From Candidatus Pristimantibacillus lignocellulolyticus (GTDB taxonomy: Bacteria; Bacillota; Bacilli; Paenibacillales; Paenibacillaceae): a stretch of 64,000 nucleotides of DNA. The notes beneath the pieces are model-generated. The model was not told the DNA's origin. It saw only the letters and a program-made list of their open reading frames with translations, and did no database searches. The translations under genes and the position numbers were made by a program. Where the stretch lies: NCBI GenBank assembly GCA_023639215.1, contig CP097899.1:3220001-3284000 (forward strand), read 5' to 3'. Shown piece after piece: positions 25,617-34,374 of the stretch. Positions within the stretch are counted from its first letter, which is position 1; every line of letters starts with the position of its first letter.

Positions 25617-26490
25617 ATGGCTACAAATAAAATGGAGTCTTCATCCTTTATTTATTATGATATTGTTAGCATCTACATTAACGGGATATTTCCTCGAGCT
25701 AATTATATTGTTTTTACTCGTTATTGTTCATGAATTAGGACATATTGTGATGGCTTTTTCCGTTGGCTGGCGTGTGAAATCGGTAAAATTATTACCATTT
25801 GGAGGCGTAGTTGAAGTTGACGAAGGAAATGGCGCATCAGCAAAAGATGAATGGCTTGTCGCGATTGCAGGGCCCATGCAAAATATATGGATGGCAGCAT
25901 TTGCGTGGGTGATGGGCGACTTAGGATTGTGGTCATTAGAATGGACGAACTATCTCATCAAGGCTAATCTATGGTTAGCGGCATTCAATATGATGCCGAT
26001 ACTACCTCTTGATGGAGGGAAAATAGTACTAGCTATGTTAAGTTATCGTTTTCAGTTCTTCGATGTTTTATTATGGACTGCAAGAATGAGTATTGTATGT
26101 AGCGTTATTCTAATCGGCTATGCTATATTTCCAGTGTTTCAGAATTTCCAAGGTATAAAATTGAATGAATTAATGATCGGCATATTTTTGTTCTATTCTA
26201 ATGTTACTTATCATCGCCATGTTCCATTTCTATTTTATAGATTTTTACTATTTCGTTCGAAGCGAGTAGAACAACTTGAAGTCGCAGGTGCACGAGTTGT
26301 TCCAATACTTGCACAATCACAACAAAGTTTATATGAGGTATTCAAAAGATTTAAACGTGAACAACTTCATCTTTTATGTGTCGTAGATGGTGTATCTCGA
26401 GGGGTAAAACTTTACTCTGAACAAGAGACGCTGCAATATAGTTCAGATGGAAGTAATCTTCATCGTGCAGTTGGTGAACTTTTCCGTTAA
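25609..26490 (+). CDS. spoIVFB: Stage IV sporulation protein FB, site-2-type intramembrane protease
   Basis: A zinc metalloprotease that cleaves pro-sigma-K inside the membrane. The zinc motif HELGH is at residues 41-45 and the second-ligand motif is LPLDGGKI. Several membrane segments lie in residues 10-205, and the C-terminal ~80 residues form a soluble domain as in other SpoIVFB proteins. TTG 25609 lies within the spoIVFA end with GGAAGTGA upstream, so the two are coupled. BofC, a checkpoint regulator of this system, is also in the window. Confidence 0.93.
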   Translation: MNKWLQIKWSLHPLFIMILLASTLTGYFLELIILFLLVIVHELGHIVMAFSVGWRVKSVKLLPFGGVVEVDEGNGASAKDEWLVAIAGPMQNIWMAAFAWVMGDLGLWSLEWTNYLIKANLWLAAFNMMPILPLDGGKIVLAMLSYRFQFFDVLLWTARMSIVCSVILIGYAIFPVFQNFQGIKLNELMIGIFLFYSNVTYHRHVPFLFYRFLLFRSKRVEQLEVAGARVVPILAQSQQSLYEVFKRFKREQLHLLCVVDGVSRGVKLYSEQETLQYSSDGSNLHRAVGELFR

Positions 26491-26523
26491 AATGAAAGAA
26501 ACGGGTAAAGGTGGTGACGGGAA

Positions 26524-27735
26524 ATGAAGCAATTGCTTATTCATATGAATCAAACTCATACTCAAGCAGCATTGTTAGTGGATGAACAACTGACAGAATT
26601 CTTCGTAGAGCAAACAACAGAACGTAGCTTAGTAGGTAATTTTTATAAAGGGATTGTGCAAAATGTGTTGCCTGGCATGCAGGCTGCATTTATTGATATT
26701 GGCATAATGAAAAACGCGTTTATTTATATCGACGATATGCTAGATCCTAATATGGATAAGCAACCTCAGCAGAAGCCAACCATATCTCAAGTTACCTATC
26801 CTGGTCAGGAACTTATTGTACAAGTTGTGAAAGATCCTTTTGGTAATAAAGGAGCTCGTGTAACAACTCATTACAATTTAGCGGGAAGATGGCTAGTATA
26901 TATGCCGAAAGCCGATTATATCGGAATTTCAAAAAAAGTTGTTGATGAGCAAGAAAAAGAACGATTGAAGCAAATAGGGGCTAAGCTTATATCGGATGTT
27001 GAAGGAATCATCTTACGGACTGCCGCAATTGGCAAGACGATGGAATCGTTGCAGGCAGATGTAGATCATCTTCGCCATGTGTGGCAACATATAACCGATA
27101 CAGCGAATAATACTCAAGCACCTTACTTACTCCATAGTGAAGAACAATTACTTAAACGCATATTTCGTGATCTCTATCAATCAGATGTGGATGAAATTTG
27201 GGTAAGCTCACCGGAACTTCATGATGAGGTTCAATTGATTATGAAACTTGTTGCTCCACAGGAATCGCCGGAAATACGGAGTTACGTGCAGCAACAACAT
27301 GCGATCATTTCTCAGTATGGAGTTCATAAACAACTTGTGTCTGCTTTCGGACGAAAGATCCCTCTTAATAATGGGGGTTATATTATTTGGGAAGAAACCG
27401 AAGCTTTAACGGTCATAGATGTGAACACTGGAAAATTCGTTGGTCATAATAATTTGGAAGATACTTTGTACCAGACGAATGCTGAAGCTGCAGAGCTTAT
27501 CGTTAGATTGCTCCGTTTACGTGATACCGGTGGCATTATAATCATTGATTTTATAGATATGGAACATGAAGAAAATCGTAATCGTATTTATAAAATATTA
27601 CATGATTCCGTCAAATATGATGGGGCGAAATGTGTTGTATTTGGTTGGACAAGACTTGGTTTAATGGAATTAACACGTAAAAAAGCTCGGGATAGTTATA
27701 CATCGAAATATTTGCAAGAAATTCAGTTGAAGTAA
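26524..27735 (+). CDS. rng: RNase E/G-family ribonuclease (short form)
   Basis: An endoribonuclease for RNA processing and decay. At 403 residues it covers the S1-type domain (GNFYKGIVQNVLPGMQAAFIDIG, about 35-115), the RNase H-like region and the DNase I-like catalytic part with the metal-binding Asp residues in VIDVNTGKFVG and IIIIDFIDM. It stops soon after FGWTRLGLMELTRKK and so lacks the zinc-link and small domains of long RNase E/G proteins. Bacillus subtilis has no RNase E/G, whereas many other Firmicutes do. GGTGGTGACGG precedes ATG 26524. Confidence 0.9.
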   Translation: MKQLLIHMNQTHTQAALLVDEQLTEFFVEQTTERSLVGNFYKGIVQNVLPGMQAAFIDIGIMKNAFIYIDDMLDPNMDKQPQQKPTISQVTYPGQELIVQVVKDPFGNKGARVTTHYNLAGRWLVYMPKADYIGISKKVVDEQEKERLKQIGAKLISDVEGIILRTAAIGKTMESLQADVDHLRHVWQHITDTANNTQAPYLLHSEEQLLKRIFRDLYQSDVDEIWVSSPELHDEVQLIMKLVAPQESPEIRSYVQQQHAIISQYGVHKQLVSAFGRKIPLNNGGYIIWEETEALTVIDVNTGKFVGHNNLEDTLYQTNAEAAELIVRLLRLRDTGGIIIIDFIDMEHEENRNRIYKILHDSVKYDGAKCVVFGWTRLGLMELTRKKARDSYTSKYLQEIQLK

Positions 27736-27755
27736 TAGGCTACTTATGATACAAT
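27727..27755 (+). promoter_or_regulatory. Sigma-A promoter of rplU-prp-rpmA
   Basis: TTGAAG (27727-27732), exact 17-nt spacer, TACAAT (27750-27755). It overlaps the rng stop codon and drives the L21 leader. Confidence 0.75.
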
Positions 27756-27764
27756 GTTTTGGTG

Positions 27765-27867
27765 TATTGTTCACTTTGGTGGATAATACAAGTACCGCAC
27801 GAATCGGGTTTAAGTTCATTGGCAACAATGACACCTTGATTAGGCGAGTCTTCGACAAATAAGGAGG
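27765..27867 (+). promoter_or_regulatory. L21 ribosomal protein leader RNA
   Basis: The leader between the promoter and rplU holds a conserved-looking block (TACCGCACGAATCGGGTTTA and the CATTGGCAACAATG hairpin) before AAGGAGGTG. Position and sequence resemble the L21 leader family described in Bacillales, thought to let L21 repress its own operon. Recognised by memory, not by a covariance search. Confidence 0.65.
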
Positions 27868-27877
27868 TGCACCAACT

Positions 27878-28189
27878 ATGTTCGCAATTATCGTAACTGG
27901 TGGTAAGCAGTATAAAGTTCAAGAAGGCGATGTAATCTACATCGAAAAACTTGACGGTAACGAGGGAGAAAACATTGTTTTTGACCAAGTTCTAGCTGTA
28001 TCAGGAAGCAACGGTTTTGTTGCAGGTACTCCAACTGTATCTGGCGCTAAAGTGTCAGGAAAAGTGGAGAAACACGGCAAAGGTCAAAAGATCATTGTTT
28101 ACAAATACAAAGCGAAAAAGAACTACAGACGCAAGCAAGGTCATCGTCAACCGTACACTAAAGTAACTATCGAAAAAATCGAAGCTTAA
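27878..28189 (+). CDS. rplU: 50S ribosomal protein L21
   Basis: Large-subunit ribosomal protein of 103 residues; FAIIVTGGKQYKVQEGD at the N-terminus and KYKAKKNYRRKQGHRQPYT at the C-terminus are typical. Strong ribosome site AAGGAGGTG before ATG 27878. First gene of the rplU-prp-rpmA operon. Confidence 0.98.
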   Translation: MFAIIVTGGKQYKVQEGDVIYIEKLDGNEGENIVFDQVLAVSGSNGFVAGTPTVSGAKVSGKVEKHGKGQKIIVYKYKAKKNYRRKQGHRQPYTKVTIEKIEA

Positions 28190-28200
28190 TAGGAGCTAAG

Positions 28201-28545
28201 ATGATTACGATCACTATTGTACGAGAAAACGATAACAATCGTATTGTATCTTTTGCTGTTGAAGGACATGCTAATTATGCGAAACATGGTAAAGACATTG
28301 TCTGTGCTGGTGTTTCCGCTGTATCGGTTGGTACAGTGAATGCGATCGAAGCGTTAGCGGGAGTCGAGCTTCCTGTCAAGATGAAAAATGGCTGGCTATC
28401 TTCTCCTATTCCGCAAATTGCGGATCGATTAGTGGAAGACAAGATTCAGTTATTGCTTGAGTCTATGATTGTGATGCTTGATTCGATCGCTCAATCATAT
28501 GGTGATCATGTATCGGTACATGATCGCAATTCAAATAATAGTTAA
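28201..28545 (+). CDS. prp: Ribosomal-processing cysteine protease Prp
   Basis: A small protease that removes the N-terminal extension of L27 before ribosome assembly. 114 residues; catalytic His23 in VEGHANYAKHG and Cys35 in DIVCAGVSA match the family dyad. It is coded between rplU and rpmA, as in other Firmicutes with an extended L27, and the next gene indeed carries the cleavage site. Confidence 0.95.
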   Translation: MITITIVRENDNNRIVSFAVEGHANYAKHGKDIVCAGVSAVSVGTVNAIEALAGVELPVKMKNGWLSSPIPQIADRLVEDKIQLLLESMIVMLDSIAQSYGDHVSVHDRNSNNS

Positions 28546-28561
28546 GAAGGAGGGACACTAG

Positions 28562-28873
28562 ATGTTGAAATTAAATCTTCAGTTGTTCGCATCCAAAAAA
28601 GGTGTAGGTTCTACTAAGAACGGTCGTGATTCTCACTCTAAGCGTCTTGGCGCTAAACGTGCAGACGGTCAAGTCGTTTCTGGTGGTAGCATTTTGTACC
28701 GTCAACGTGGTACAAAAATTCACCCTGGAACTAACGTAGGTATCGGTAAAGATGATACGTTATATGCTATGATTGACGGCGTGGTTAAGTTTGAACGTTG
28801 GGGTCGTGAACGCAAAAAAGTGAGCGTATACCCAGTTGAACTAGCACCAGTTGCTGCAGCAGTAGAAGCTTAA
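28562..28873 (+). CDS. rpmA: 50S ribosomal protein L27 with Prp-cleaved N-terminal extension
   Basis: Large-subunit protein near the peptidyl-transferase centre, 103 residues. The N-terminus LKLNLQLFA followed by SKKGVGSTKNGRDS has the conserved Prp site (cut after Ala10), so the precursor should be trimmed. GGAGGG precedes ATG 28562. A terminator follows. Confidence 0.98.
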   Translation: MLKLNLQLFASKKGVGSTKNGRDSHSKRLGAKRADGQVVSGGSILYRQRGTKIHPGTNVGIGKDDTLYAMIDGVVKFERWGRERKKVSVYPVELAPVAAAVEA

Positions 28874-28886
28874 TAACGAACGTAAG

Positions 28887-28924
28887 TAGCCCCTTCCAGC
28901 ATTGCTTGGTCGGGGCTATTTTTA
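28887..28924 (+). terminator. Rho-independent terminator after rpmA
   Basis: TAGCCCC (28887-28893) pairs with GGGGCTA (28912-28918), with an inner CCA/TGG helix, then ATTTTTT. Confidence 0.8.
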
Positions 28925-28942
28925 GGTAAGGTAGTATAGGTA

Positions 28943-29115
28943 GTTCAAAATATGGACTTTGATAACGATGAGTATGCTAACGTAGCATATTCGACATCGC
29001 ATCTGAAACGAACTTGGAAAGTACGGTTCGCATGTACGTAATGATGTACACTTGCTCTTCCGCCTTTCTCAAGTAGCGTTTCACCTGCTCGGTTCTGAAA
29101 GCCCATATTTTGAAC
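28943..29115 (+). repeat. Family A structured repeat, copy A5 (type II)
   Basis: Outer stem GTTCAAAATATGG with CCATATTTTGAAC and CTTT with AAAG. The small hairpin is AGTATGCT/AGCATATT. The long arm pairs GAAACG-ACTTG with CAAGT-CGTTTC. It is almost the inverse of copy A3 sixteen kilobases away. Lies between the rpmA terminator and spo0B. Confidence 0.88.
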
Positions 29116-29132
29116 CTTTATTGGAATAGGTA

Positions 29133-29160
29133 GTTCAAAATCGCTGACTTTGATAACGAA
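29133..29160 (+). repeat. Truncated family A left end
   Basis: GTTCAAAATCGCTGACTTTG then ATAACGA matches the left end of type II copies and is then lost. It follows A5 by 17 bases with the same TAGGTA flank, so it looks like the stump of a second copy. Confidence 0.6.
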
Positions 29161-29207
29161 CTTTCATTAGTAGTGATTAGTGTTAAGTAAAGAGGTGGAT
29201 TTGCTAG

Positions 29208-29942
29208 ATGGAGTATTGGTACATATGGCGACGTTGGCTATGGCTTACTGCTTTTATACCTGCAATTTTAATCTTCGTTTGGCCTAGTCACAGATGGATA
29301 AATCTACTTGCATTAATATGGGTAGCAGCTATTGGTGCTATCTATTATTATGTTGAGCAGAGAATTCATAAACAACAATTATCTTTAACAATTAGATCAA
29401 CCCATAAACAATGGATTTCAACGATGAATCATCATCGTCATGATTGGATGAATGATCTACAAGTATTATTTGGTTATATACGTCTTGGGAAGCAAGAGCG
29501 AATAACTGAATATGTAGAACGAATAAAGGGGAAGATGTTAGCAGAGAGTGCAATCTCAAAGCTAGAAGAACCTTCGCTTGTTAGTTATCTTATTGGTTTT
29601 CGAACGATTCCAAGTAATTTCATCTTAGAAGTTAATTTCTTATCTAAGGAAGATCAACGATCGATTATTATTGAGGATGAGCAAGTTAGTGAGATCATAA
29701 TTTCTATTATCTCTGCATATCGAATATATGCAGCTGTTGATATGACTTCTGATCCAATCCTCCAATTACAATTTGAAAACAATAAGGATCATTTGAATAT
29801 ACATTTTGCATTTAATGGTAGTGTGAACAATCAAGATTTATGGCAACAAAAAATAGAACAGCAGTTGAATGGCGCTAGATCTGTACAAATCATCGGAGCA
29901 TTATCAGTCGATCAAATTGATTTGCAGATAACTAGAGCGTGA
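29208..29942 (+). CDS. spo0B: Spo0B-type sporulation phosphotransferase with membrane anchor
   Basis: Passes phosphate from Spo0F to Spo0A in the sporulation phosphorelay. The phospho-accepting His78 lies in HHRHDWMNDLQVLFGYIRLG, the same pattern as Bacillus subtilis Spo0B (RHDWMNKLQ). The C-terminal ~130 residues would form the degenerate ATPase-like domain. Unlike the soluble 192-residue Bacillus subtilis protein, it has about 55 extra N-terminal residues with two membrane segments (about 10-25 and 31-48). It is coded between rpmA and obgE, the standard position. GAGGTG precedes ATG 29208. Confidence 0.88.
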   Translation: MEYWYIWRRWLWLTAFIPAILIFVWPSHRWINLLALIWVAAIGAIYYYVEQRIHKQQLSLTIRSTHKQWISTMNHHRHDWMNDLQVLFGYIRLGKQERITEYVERIKGKMLAESAISKLEEPSLVSYLIGFRTIPSNFILEVNFLSKEDQRSIIIEDEQVSEIIISIISAYRIYAAVDMTSDPILQLQFENNKDHLNIHFAFNGSVNNQDLWQQKIEQQLNGARSVQIIGALSVDQIDLQITRA

Positions 29943-29955
29943 ACGGAGGCAATTC

Positions 29956-31296
29956 ATGTTTGTCGATAAAGCTAAGATATTTGTAAAAGGCGGCGACGGT
30001 GGTAACGGTCTGATCTCATTCCGACGTGAAAAATACGTTGAAAATGGTGGACCTTACGGTGGTGACGGTGGTAATGGCGGTAATTTGATCTTTCGTGTTG
30101 ATGAAGGTTTAAGAACGCTAATGGATTTCCGTTATCAAAAACACTTTAAAGCTGACCGTGGGGAACGCGGTAAAGTAAAAGGAATGCACGGAGCAAGTGC
30201 AGAAGATACAATTGTACGCATTCCACCTGGAACAACCATCACTGATGATGATACAGGAGAAATAATTGCCGATCTTACAAGACATGGGCAACAAATTATC
30301 ATTGCCAAAGGTGGACGTGGCGGTCGTGGTAATATGCGTTTTGCTACGCCAACTAATCCAGCTCCATATATTGCGGAGAATGGTGAAACTGGTGAAGAGC
30401 ATTGGGTTGTTCTTGAGATGAAAGTAATGGCAGATATCGGCTTAGTTGGTTTCCCAAGCGTAGGTAAGTCAACATTGCTTTCAGTAGTTTCAGGAGCGAG
30501 ACCGAAAATTGGTGCATATCACTTTACAACAATATCACCAAATCTAGGTGTTGTTGAAGTTGGTGATGGAAGAAGCTTTGTAATGGCTGATCTTCCTGGA
30601 CTAATTGAAGGTGCACATGAAGGTATTGGACTAGGTCATGAATTTTTACGTCATGTAGAGCGTACACGTGTTATTATTCATGTTATTGATATATCAGGAA
30701 CTGATGGTCGTGATCCATTTGATGATTGGATAAAAATTAATAACGAATTACGTCTTTATAATGAGAAATTAGCTGACAGACCACAAATTATTGCAGCTAA
30801 TAAAATGGACATGCCACAATCTGCCGATAACTTGGAAATATTCCTAGAGCAATTGAAAGAGTATGATGGCGACAAAGAACATGTTATCGTACCTATTTCT
30901 TCATTAACAAGAGATGGTATTAATGAGCTTCTATACAAAGCTGCTGATGTACTGGATATCGTTGAGAAGCAATTGGCCGAAGAACAAGCACAAGATATCG
31001 TTCCTGAAGAAGGCGAGCAACGTAAAATATTCAAATATGAGCGTAAGAAAGAATCAAGCTTCAAAATTTCTCGTGATAATGAAGATTATGTGCTTGAAAG
31101 TGAAGACGTTGATCGCTTTATGAAACGCTTCAATATGACTAGTTATGATGCCGTAATGAAATTTGCAAAAATGCTACGTAGTATGGGTGTTGATGATGAA
31201 CTTCGTAGACGTGGTGCAAAAGATGGCGATACGGTTCGTATTGGTGAATATACTTTTGAATTCTTTGAAGGTTCAGATTATGACCCGAATAATTAA
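29956..31296 (+). CDS. obgE: GTPase Obg
   Basis: A ribosome-associated GTPase needed for large-subunit maturation and for entry into sporulation. 446 residues: Gly-rich Obg fold (about 1-158), G domain with P-loop GFPSVGKSTLLS, DLPGLIEGAHEG and NKMD, and the C-terminal OCT domain (about 355-430). AACGGAGG precedes ATG 29956, 13 bases after spo0B. Confidence 0.98.
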   Translation: MFVDKAKIFVKGGDGGNGLISFRREKYVENGGPYGGDGGNGGNLIFRVDEGLRTLMDFRYQKHFKADRGERGKVKGMHGASAEDTIVRIPPGTTITDDDTGEIIADLTRHGQQIIIAKGGRGGRGNMRFATPTNPAPYIAENGETGEEHWVVLEMKVMADIGLVGFPSVGKSTLLSVVSGARPKIGAYHFTTISPNLGVVEVGDGRSFVMADLPGLIEGAHEGIGLGHEFLRHVERTRVIIHVIDISGTDGRDPFDDWIKINNELRLYNEKLADRPQIIAANKMDMPQSADNLEIFLEQLKEYDGDKEHVIVPISSLTRDGINELLYKAADVLDIVEKQLAEEQAQDIVPEEGEQRKIFKYERKKESSFKISRDNEDYVLESEDVDRFMKRFNMTSYDAVMKFAKMLRSMGVDDELRRRGAKDGDTVRIGEYTFEFFEGSDYDPNN

Positions 31297-31303
31297 TAAT
31301 GAA

Positions 31304-31329
31304 GAGACGACCAAGGTCGTCTTTTTTTT
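31304..31329 (+). terminator. Rho-independent terminator after obgE
   Basis: AGACGACC pairs with GGTCGTCT, followed by eight T. Confidence 0.85.
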
Positions 31330-31339
31330 GTGTCGCCTA

Positions 31340-31368
31340 TTGTAATTAATTAGATAATTCGATATAAT
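31340..31368 (+). promoter_or_regulatory. Sigma-A promoter of pheB
   Basis: TTGTAA (31340-31345), 17-nt spacer, TATAAT (31363-31368). It overlaps a possible upstream ATG at 31367, which argues against that codon as the pheB start. Confidence 0.75.
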
Positions 31369-31411
31369 GTCCACTATAAGAGAACATATGTCTTTGTTAG
31401 GAGGACAATTG

Positions 31412-31849
31412 ATGACCGCTCGATTTTTTGTCGTCCGAGAGGATATATTACCCGAGGCGATCGTTAAGACTATTCAGGTGAAAGAAATATTGAAAAGTGG
31501 AAAAGCACATACGATTAATGAAGCTGTAGAACGAGTGGGGCTGAGTAGAAGTGCTTTCTATAAATATAAAGATGGTGTGTATGCACTAGCTGAAATTGCT
31601 AGAGAACATATTATCACTATTGCTATGGACTTAGAGCATCGTTCTGGTGTATTGTCTAGTGTACTAGGTGTAATTGCCGCACATGATGGTAATTTACTAA
31701 CGATGAATCAAAGTATTCCGCTACAAGGTTATGCTAACGTAGTATTATCAGTAGATGTTTCTGGTTTATCAAAAGAAATTGAGCCATTTATAGAATTATT
31801 AAAGCAACAGGCGGGTGTGAGAAATGCCTTAGTAATAGGCCAAGGTTAA
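31412..31849 (+). CDS. pheB: ACT domain-containing protein PheB
   Basis: A 145-residue protein with an N-terminal helix-turn-helix-like part (VGLSRSAFYKYKDGVY) and a C-terminal ACT domain (about 72-145), as in PheB/YszB proteins, which are linked to the aromatic amino-acid genes but have no proven enzyme activity. ATG 31412 has AGGAGG (31399-31404) seven bases upstream and gives the normal N-terminus MTARFFVVRED. A family A repeat begins four bases after the stop. Confidence 0.9.
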   Translation: MTARFFVVREDILPEAIVKTIQVKEILKSGKAHTINEAVERVGLSRSAFYKYKDGVYALAEIAREHIITIAMDLEHRSGVLSSVLGVIAAHDGNLLTMNQSIPLQGYANVVLSVDVSGLSKEIEPFIELLKQQAGVRNALVIGQG

Positions 31850-31853
31850 GGTA

Positions 31854-32024
31854 GTTCAAAAAGCGTGCTTTGATAACGATGAGTATGCTAACGTAGATTA
31901 TTCGACGTCGAATATGAAGCTAATTTGGGAAGTCCGGTACGCATGTACCAATAACGTACATTTACGTTTCCTCCTTCCACAAATTAACTCCATCTTCTCG
32001 ATTCTGAAAGCCCGCTTTTTGAAC
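31854..32024 (+). repeat. Family A structured repeat, copy A6 (type II)
   Basis: Outer stem GTTCAAAAAGCG with CGCTTTTTGAAC; GCTTT with AAAGC. The long arm pairs TAATTTG with CAAATTA. The apical hairpin is ATGTAC/GTACAT, a compensated change from GTGTAC/GTACAC. Starts four bases after pheB. Confidence 0.87.
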
Positions 32025-32035
32025 CTTGATTAAAA

Positions 32036-32060
32036 GAGGAAGTTCAATGCCCACTATTAA
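32036..32060 (+). repeat. Possible truncated family A end
   Basis: GAGGAAGTTCAA at 32036-32047 equals the left flank and first bases of copy A4, but the similarity then stops. Short, so uncertain. Confidence 0.35.
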
Positions 32061-32099
32061 AACAATAATTCGAATAAATCAAACTCTGGAGGGATATAG

Positions 32100-33386
32100 A
32101 TGAAACCTATTAAAGTAGGATTATTAGGGCTAGGTACTGTAGGTACTGGCGTAGTCCGTATAGTGGAGAATCATCAAGACGATTTGCATAATCAAGTAGG
32201 TAGTTCTATCGAAATTACAAAAATACTTGTTTCGAATGTGAACAAAGAGCGCAACATTGAAGTTGACCGCTCTAAGTTAACTGAAGATCCGTGGGAAGTC
32301 GTTCGTCATCCCGAAATTGATGTGATCATTGAAGTAATGGGCGGAACTACGGATACAAAAGATTATATAGTAGAAGCACTTAATCTTGGTAAAAACGTTG
32401 TTACAGCAAATAAAGATCTAATGGCGCTTTATGGAACGGAATTATTAGAAATTGCACAACGTAATAGTTGTGATGTGTATTATGAGGCGAGCGTAGCTGG
32501 TGGAATTCCAATTATCCGTACACTAATTGATGGTTTCTCATCGGATCGTGTTACTAAAATAATGGGTATAGTCAATGGTACAACTAACTTCATTTTAACT
32601 AAAATGACTCAAGAAGGTGCATCTTATGACGATGTACTTAAAGAAGCTCAAGCACTAGGATATGCAGAAGCGGATCCTACAAGTGATGTAGAAGGACTTG
32701 ATGCTGCTCGTAAAATGACGATTTTAGCGCGTCTTGGTTTCCATACAGCTGTTTCTTTAGACGATGTATCAGTTAAAGGTATATCATCTGTTACGAAAGA
32801 AGATATTCAATACGCAAAACATCTTGGCTATCAATTGAAATTACTAGGAATCGCTGAATGTGATGAAAATCAAGTAAGTGTATCTGTGCAACCTACAATG
32901 GTGAAAAATTCGCATCCAATTGCTTCTGTTAACGGCGTATTCAATGCTGTACTAGTATATGGTGAAGCAGTAGGTGAAACGATGTTCTATGGCGCAGGTG
33001 CTGGCGAATTACCAACAGCAACTTCGGTAGTGGCTGACCTTGTCGCAGTAAGTAAAAATATTAAACTTGGCATCAGTGGTAAACGAGTTAACACTGCGTA
33101 TAAACAGACAGTGCTTAAAACTGATGATCAAATCTCTTCTAAATACTTCTTATTGCTTGAAGTTGCTGATCGTGCGGGAGTACTTGCTCGCATTACACAG
33201 GAGTTTGCAAATCATGAAGTAAGCTTAGAATCTGTTCTACAACAACCTAATCAAAATCAAACTCATGCTGAGATTATCGTCATTACACATGATGCTAGCA
33301 AAGCCGCAATTCAAAATGTACTTTCATCATTCAATGCTCTTGATGTTATTCATGAAGTGAAGAGCGTATATCGAGTAGAAGGATAA
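32100..33386 (+). CDS. hom: Homoserine dehydrogenase
   Basis: Reduces aspartate semialdehyde to homoserine for threonine and methionine synthesis. 428 residues: NAD(P)-binding GLLGLGTVGTGVV, catalytic region with GIVNGTTNFIL and the Asp/Lys of EADPTSDVEGLDAARK, and a C-terminal ACT domain (about 350-428) for feedback control by threonine. GGAGGG precedes ATG 32100. Followed at once by thrB. Confidence 0.97.
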   Translation: MKPIKVGLLGLGTVGTGVVRIVENHQDDLHNQVGSSIEITKILVSNVNKERNIEVDRSKLTEDPWEVVRHPEIDVIIEVMGGTTDTKDYIVEALNLGKNVVTANKDLMALYGTELLEIAQRNSCDVYYEASVAGGIPIIRTLIDGFSSDRVTKIMGIVNGTTNFILTKMTQEGASYDDVLKEAQALGYAEADPTSDVEGLDAARKMTILARLGFHTAVSLDDVSVKGISSVTKEDIQYAKHLGYQLKLLGIAECDENQVSVSVQPTMVKNSHPIASVNGVFNAVLVYGEAVGETMFYGAGAGELPTATSVVADLVAVSKNIKLGISGKRVNTAYKQTVLKTDDQISSKYFLLLEVADRAGVLARITQEFANHEVSLESVLQQPNQNQTHAEIIVITHDASKAAIQNVLSSFNALDVIHEVKSVYRVEG

Positions 33387-33390
33387 GCAC

Positions 33391-34374
33391 ATGAACAAAA
33401 TAGAAAAACAATCGGTAGTTGTTAAAATTCCTGCGAGTACTGCTAATTTGGGACCTGGTTTCGACGCACTAGGTATGGCCTTATCATTATATGCATGGCT
33501 AGAGCTTACAATAGCTGATGAAACAACGGTTCATCTATATGGCGATGGTATGGAAGGCATTCCGAAAGACCACAATAATTTAGTATATAAAGTAGCTCAA
33601 AAAGTGTTTGCTAAGGCAGGAATGCCAGAGCAAGCACTTAAAATAAGTATGTATAGTGAAATTCCTTTGACCCGTGGCTTGGGTAGTAGTGCGTCTGCCA
33701 TAGTTGGAGCTCTAGTAGCTGCCAATGCGCTGATTGGACAGGCTTTGACTACTGATGAACTATTTCATATGGCTACAGAACTAGAAGGACATCCAGACAA
33801 TGTAGGAGCGTCAATATTCGGTGGGATAGTTATTTCTTCATGGGATGAGAAAACAGCTCCATACGTGAAGATAACACCTCCTAACACGCTTGAAACATTA
33901 GTTATAGTACCAAATTTTCAATTATCAACAGAAAAAGCGAGACATGCATTGCCAAGTCAATATAGTAAAGCAGATGTAGTCTTTAATATTGGTCGCAGTT
34001 CGTTGCTTGTCGCAGCGCTCGCATCTGGTCAGCTTGAATTAATTCGTACCGCTATGCAAGATCGGGTACATCAACCGTATCGCGCGGCATTAATTCCCGG
34101 TATGGAATATATTTTAGAACATGCTACCGAAAAAGGTGCTCTTGGAGCAGCTCTAAGTGGTGCGGGACCAACATTAATTACATTTGTTGATTCGCAAAGT
34201 ACGCAGCAAGAGGAACTTGAACAATTTTTACTTGAGTGCATGAAGAAGGAGGGCATTACAGCTACTACGATGTGGCTATCTCCAGATATTTATGGCGCGA
34301 GAGTCATTTACGAATCTATTACGCAAGGTGAATCAATCGCTTTTATGGATTTGGTTAAAGGAGACGGACACTAA
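33391..34374 (+). CDS. thrB: Homoserine kinase
   Basis: A GHMP kinase that phosphorylates homoserine. 327 residues; VKIPASTANLGPGFDALG at the N-terminus, ATP loop LTRGLGSSASAIVGAL, and the C-terminal LSGAGPTLI motif. Four bases after hom; its stop shares bases with the pheA start (TAATG). Confidence 0.96.
   Translation: MNKIEKQSVVVKIPASTANLGPGFDALGMALSLYAWLELTIADETTVHLYGDGMEGIPKDHNNLVYKVAQKVFAKAGMPEQALKISMYSEIPLTRGLGSSASAIVGALVAANALIGQALTTDELFHMATELEGHPDNVGASIFGGIVISSWDEKTAPYVKITPPNTLETLVIVPNFQLSTEKARHALPSQYSKADVVFNIGRSSLLVAALASGQLELIRTAMQDRVHQPYRAALIPGMEYILEHATEKGALGAALSGAGPTLITFVDSQSTQQEELEQFLLECMKKEGITATTMWLSPDIYGARVIYESITQGESIAFMDLVKGDGH

Noticed and set aside
31367..31411. Upstream ATG of pheB at 31367
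   Set aside because: It lies inside the TATAAT box, has no ribosome site, and adds residues not seen in PheB.
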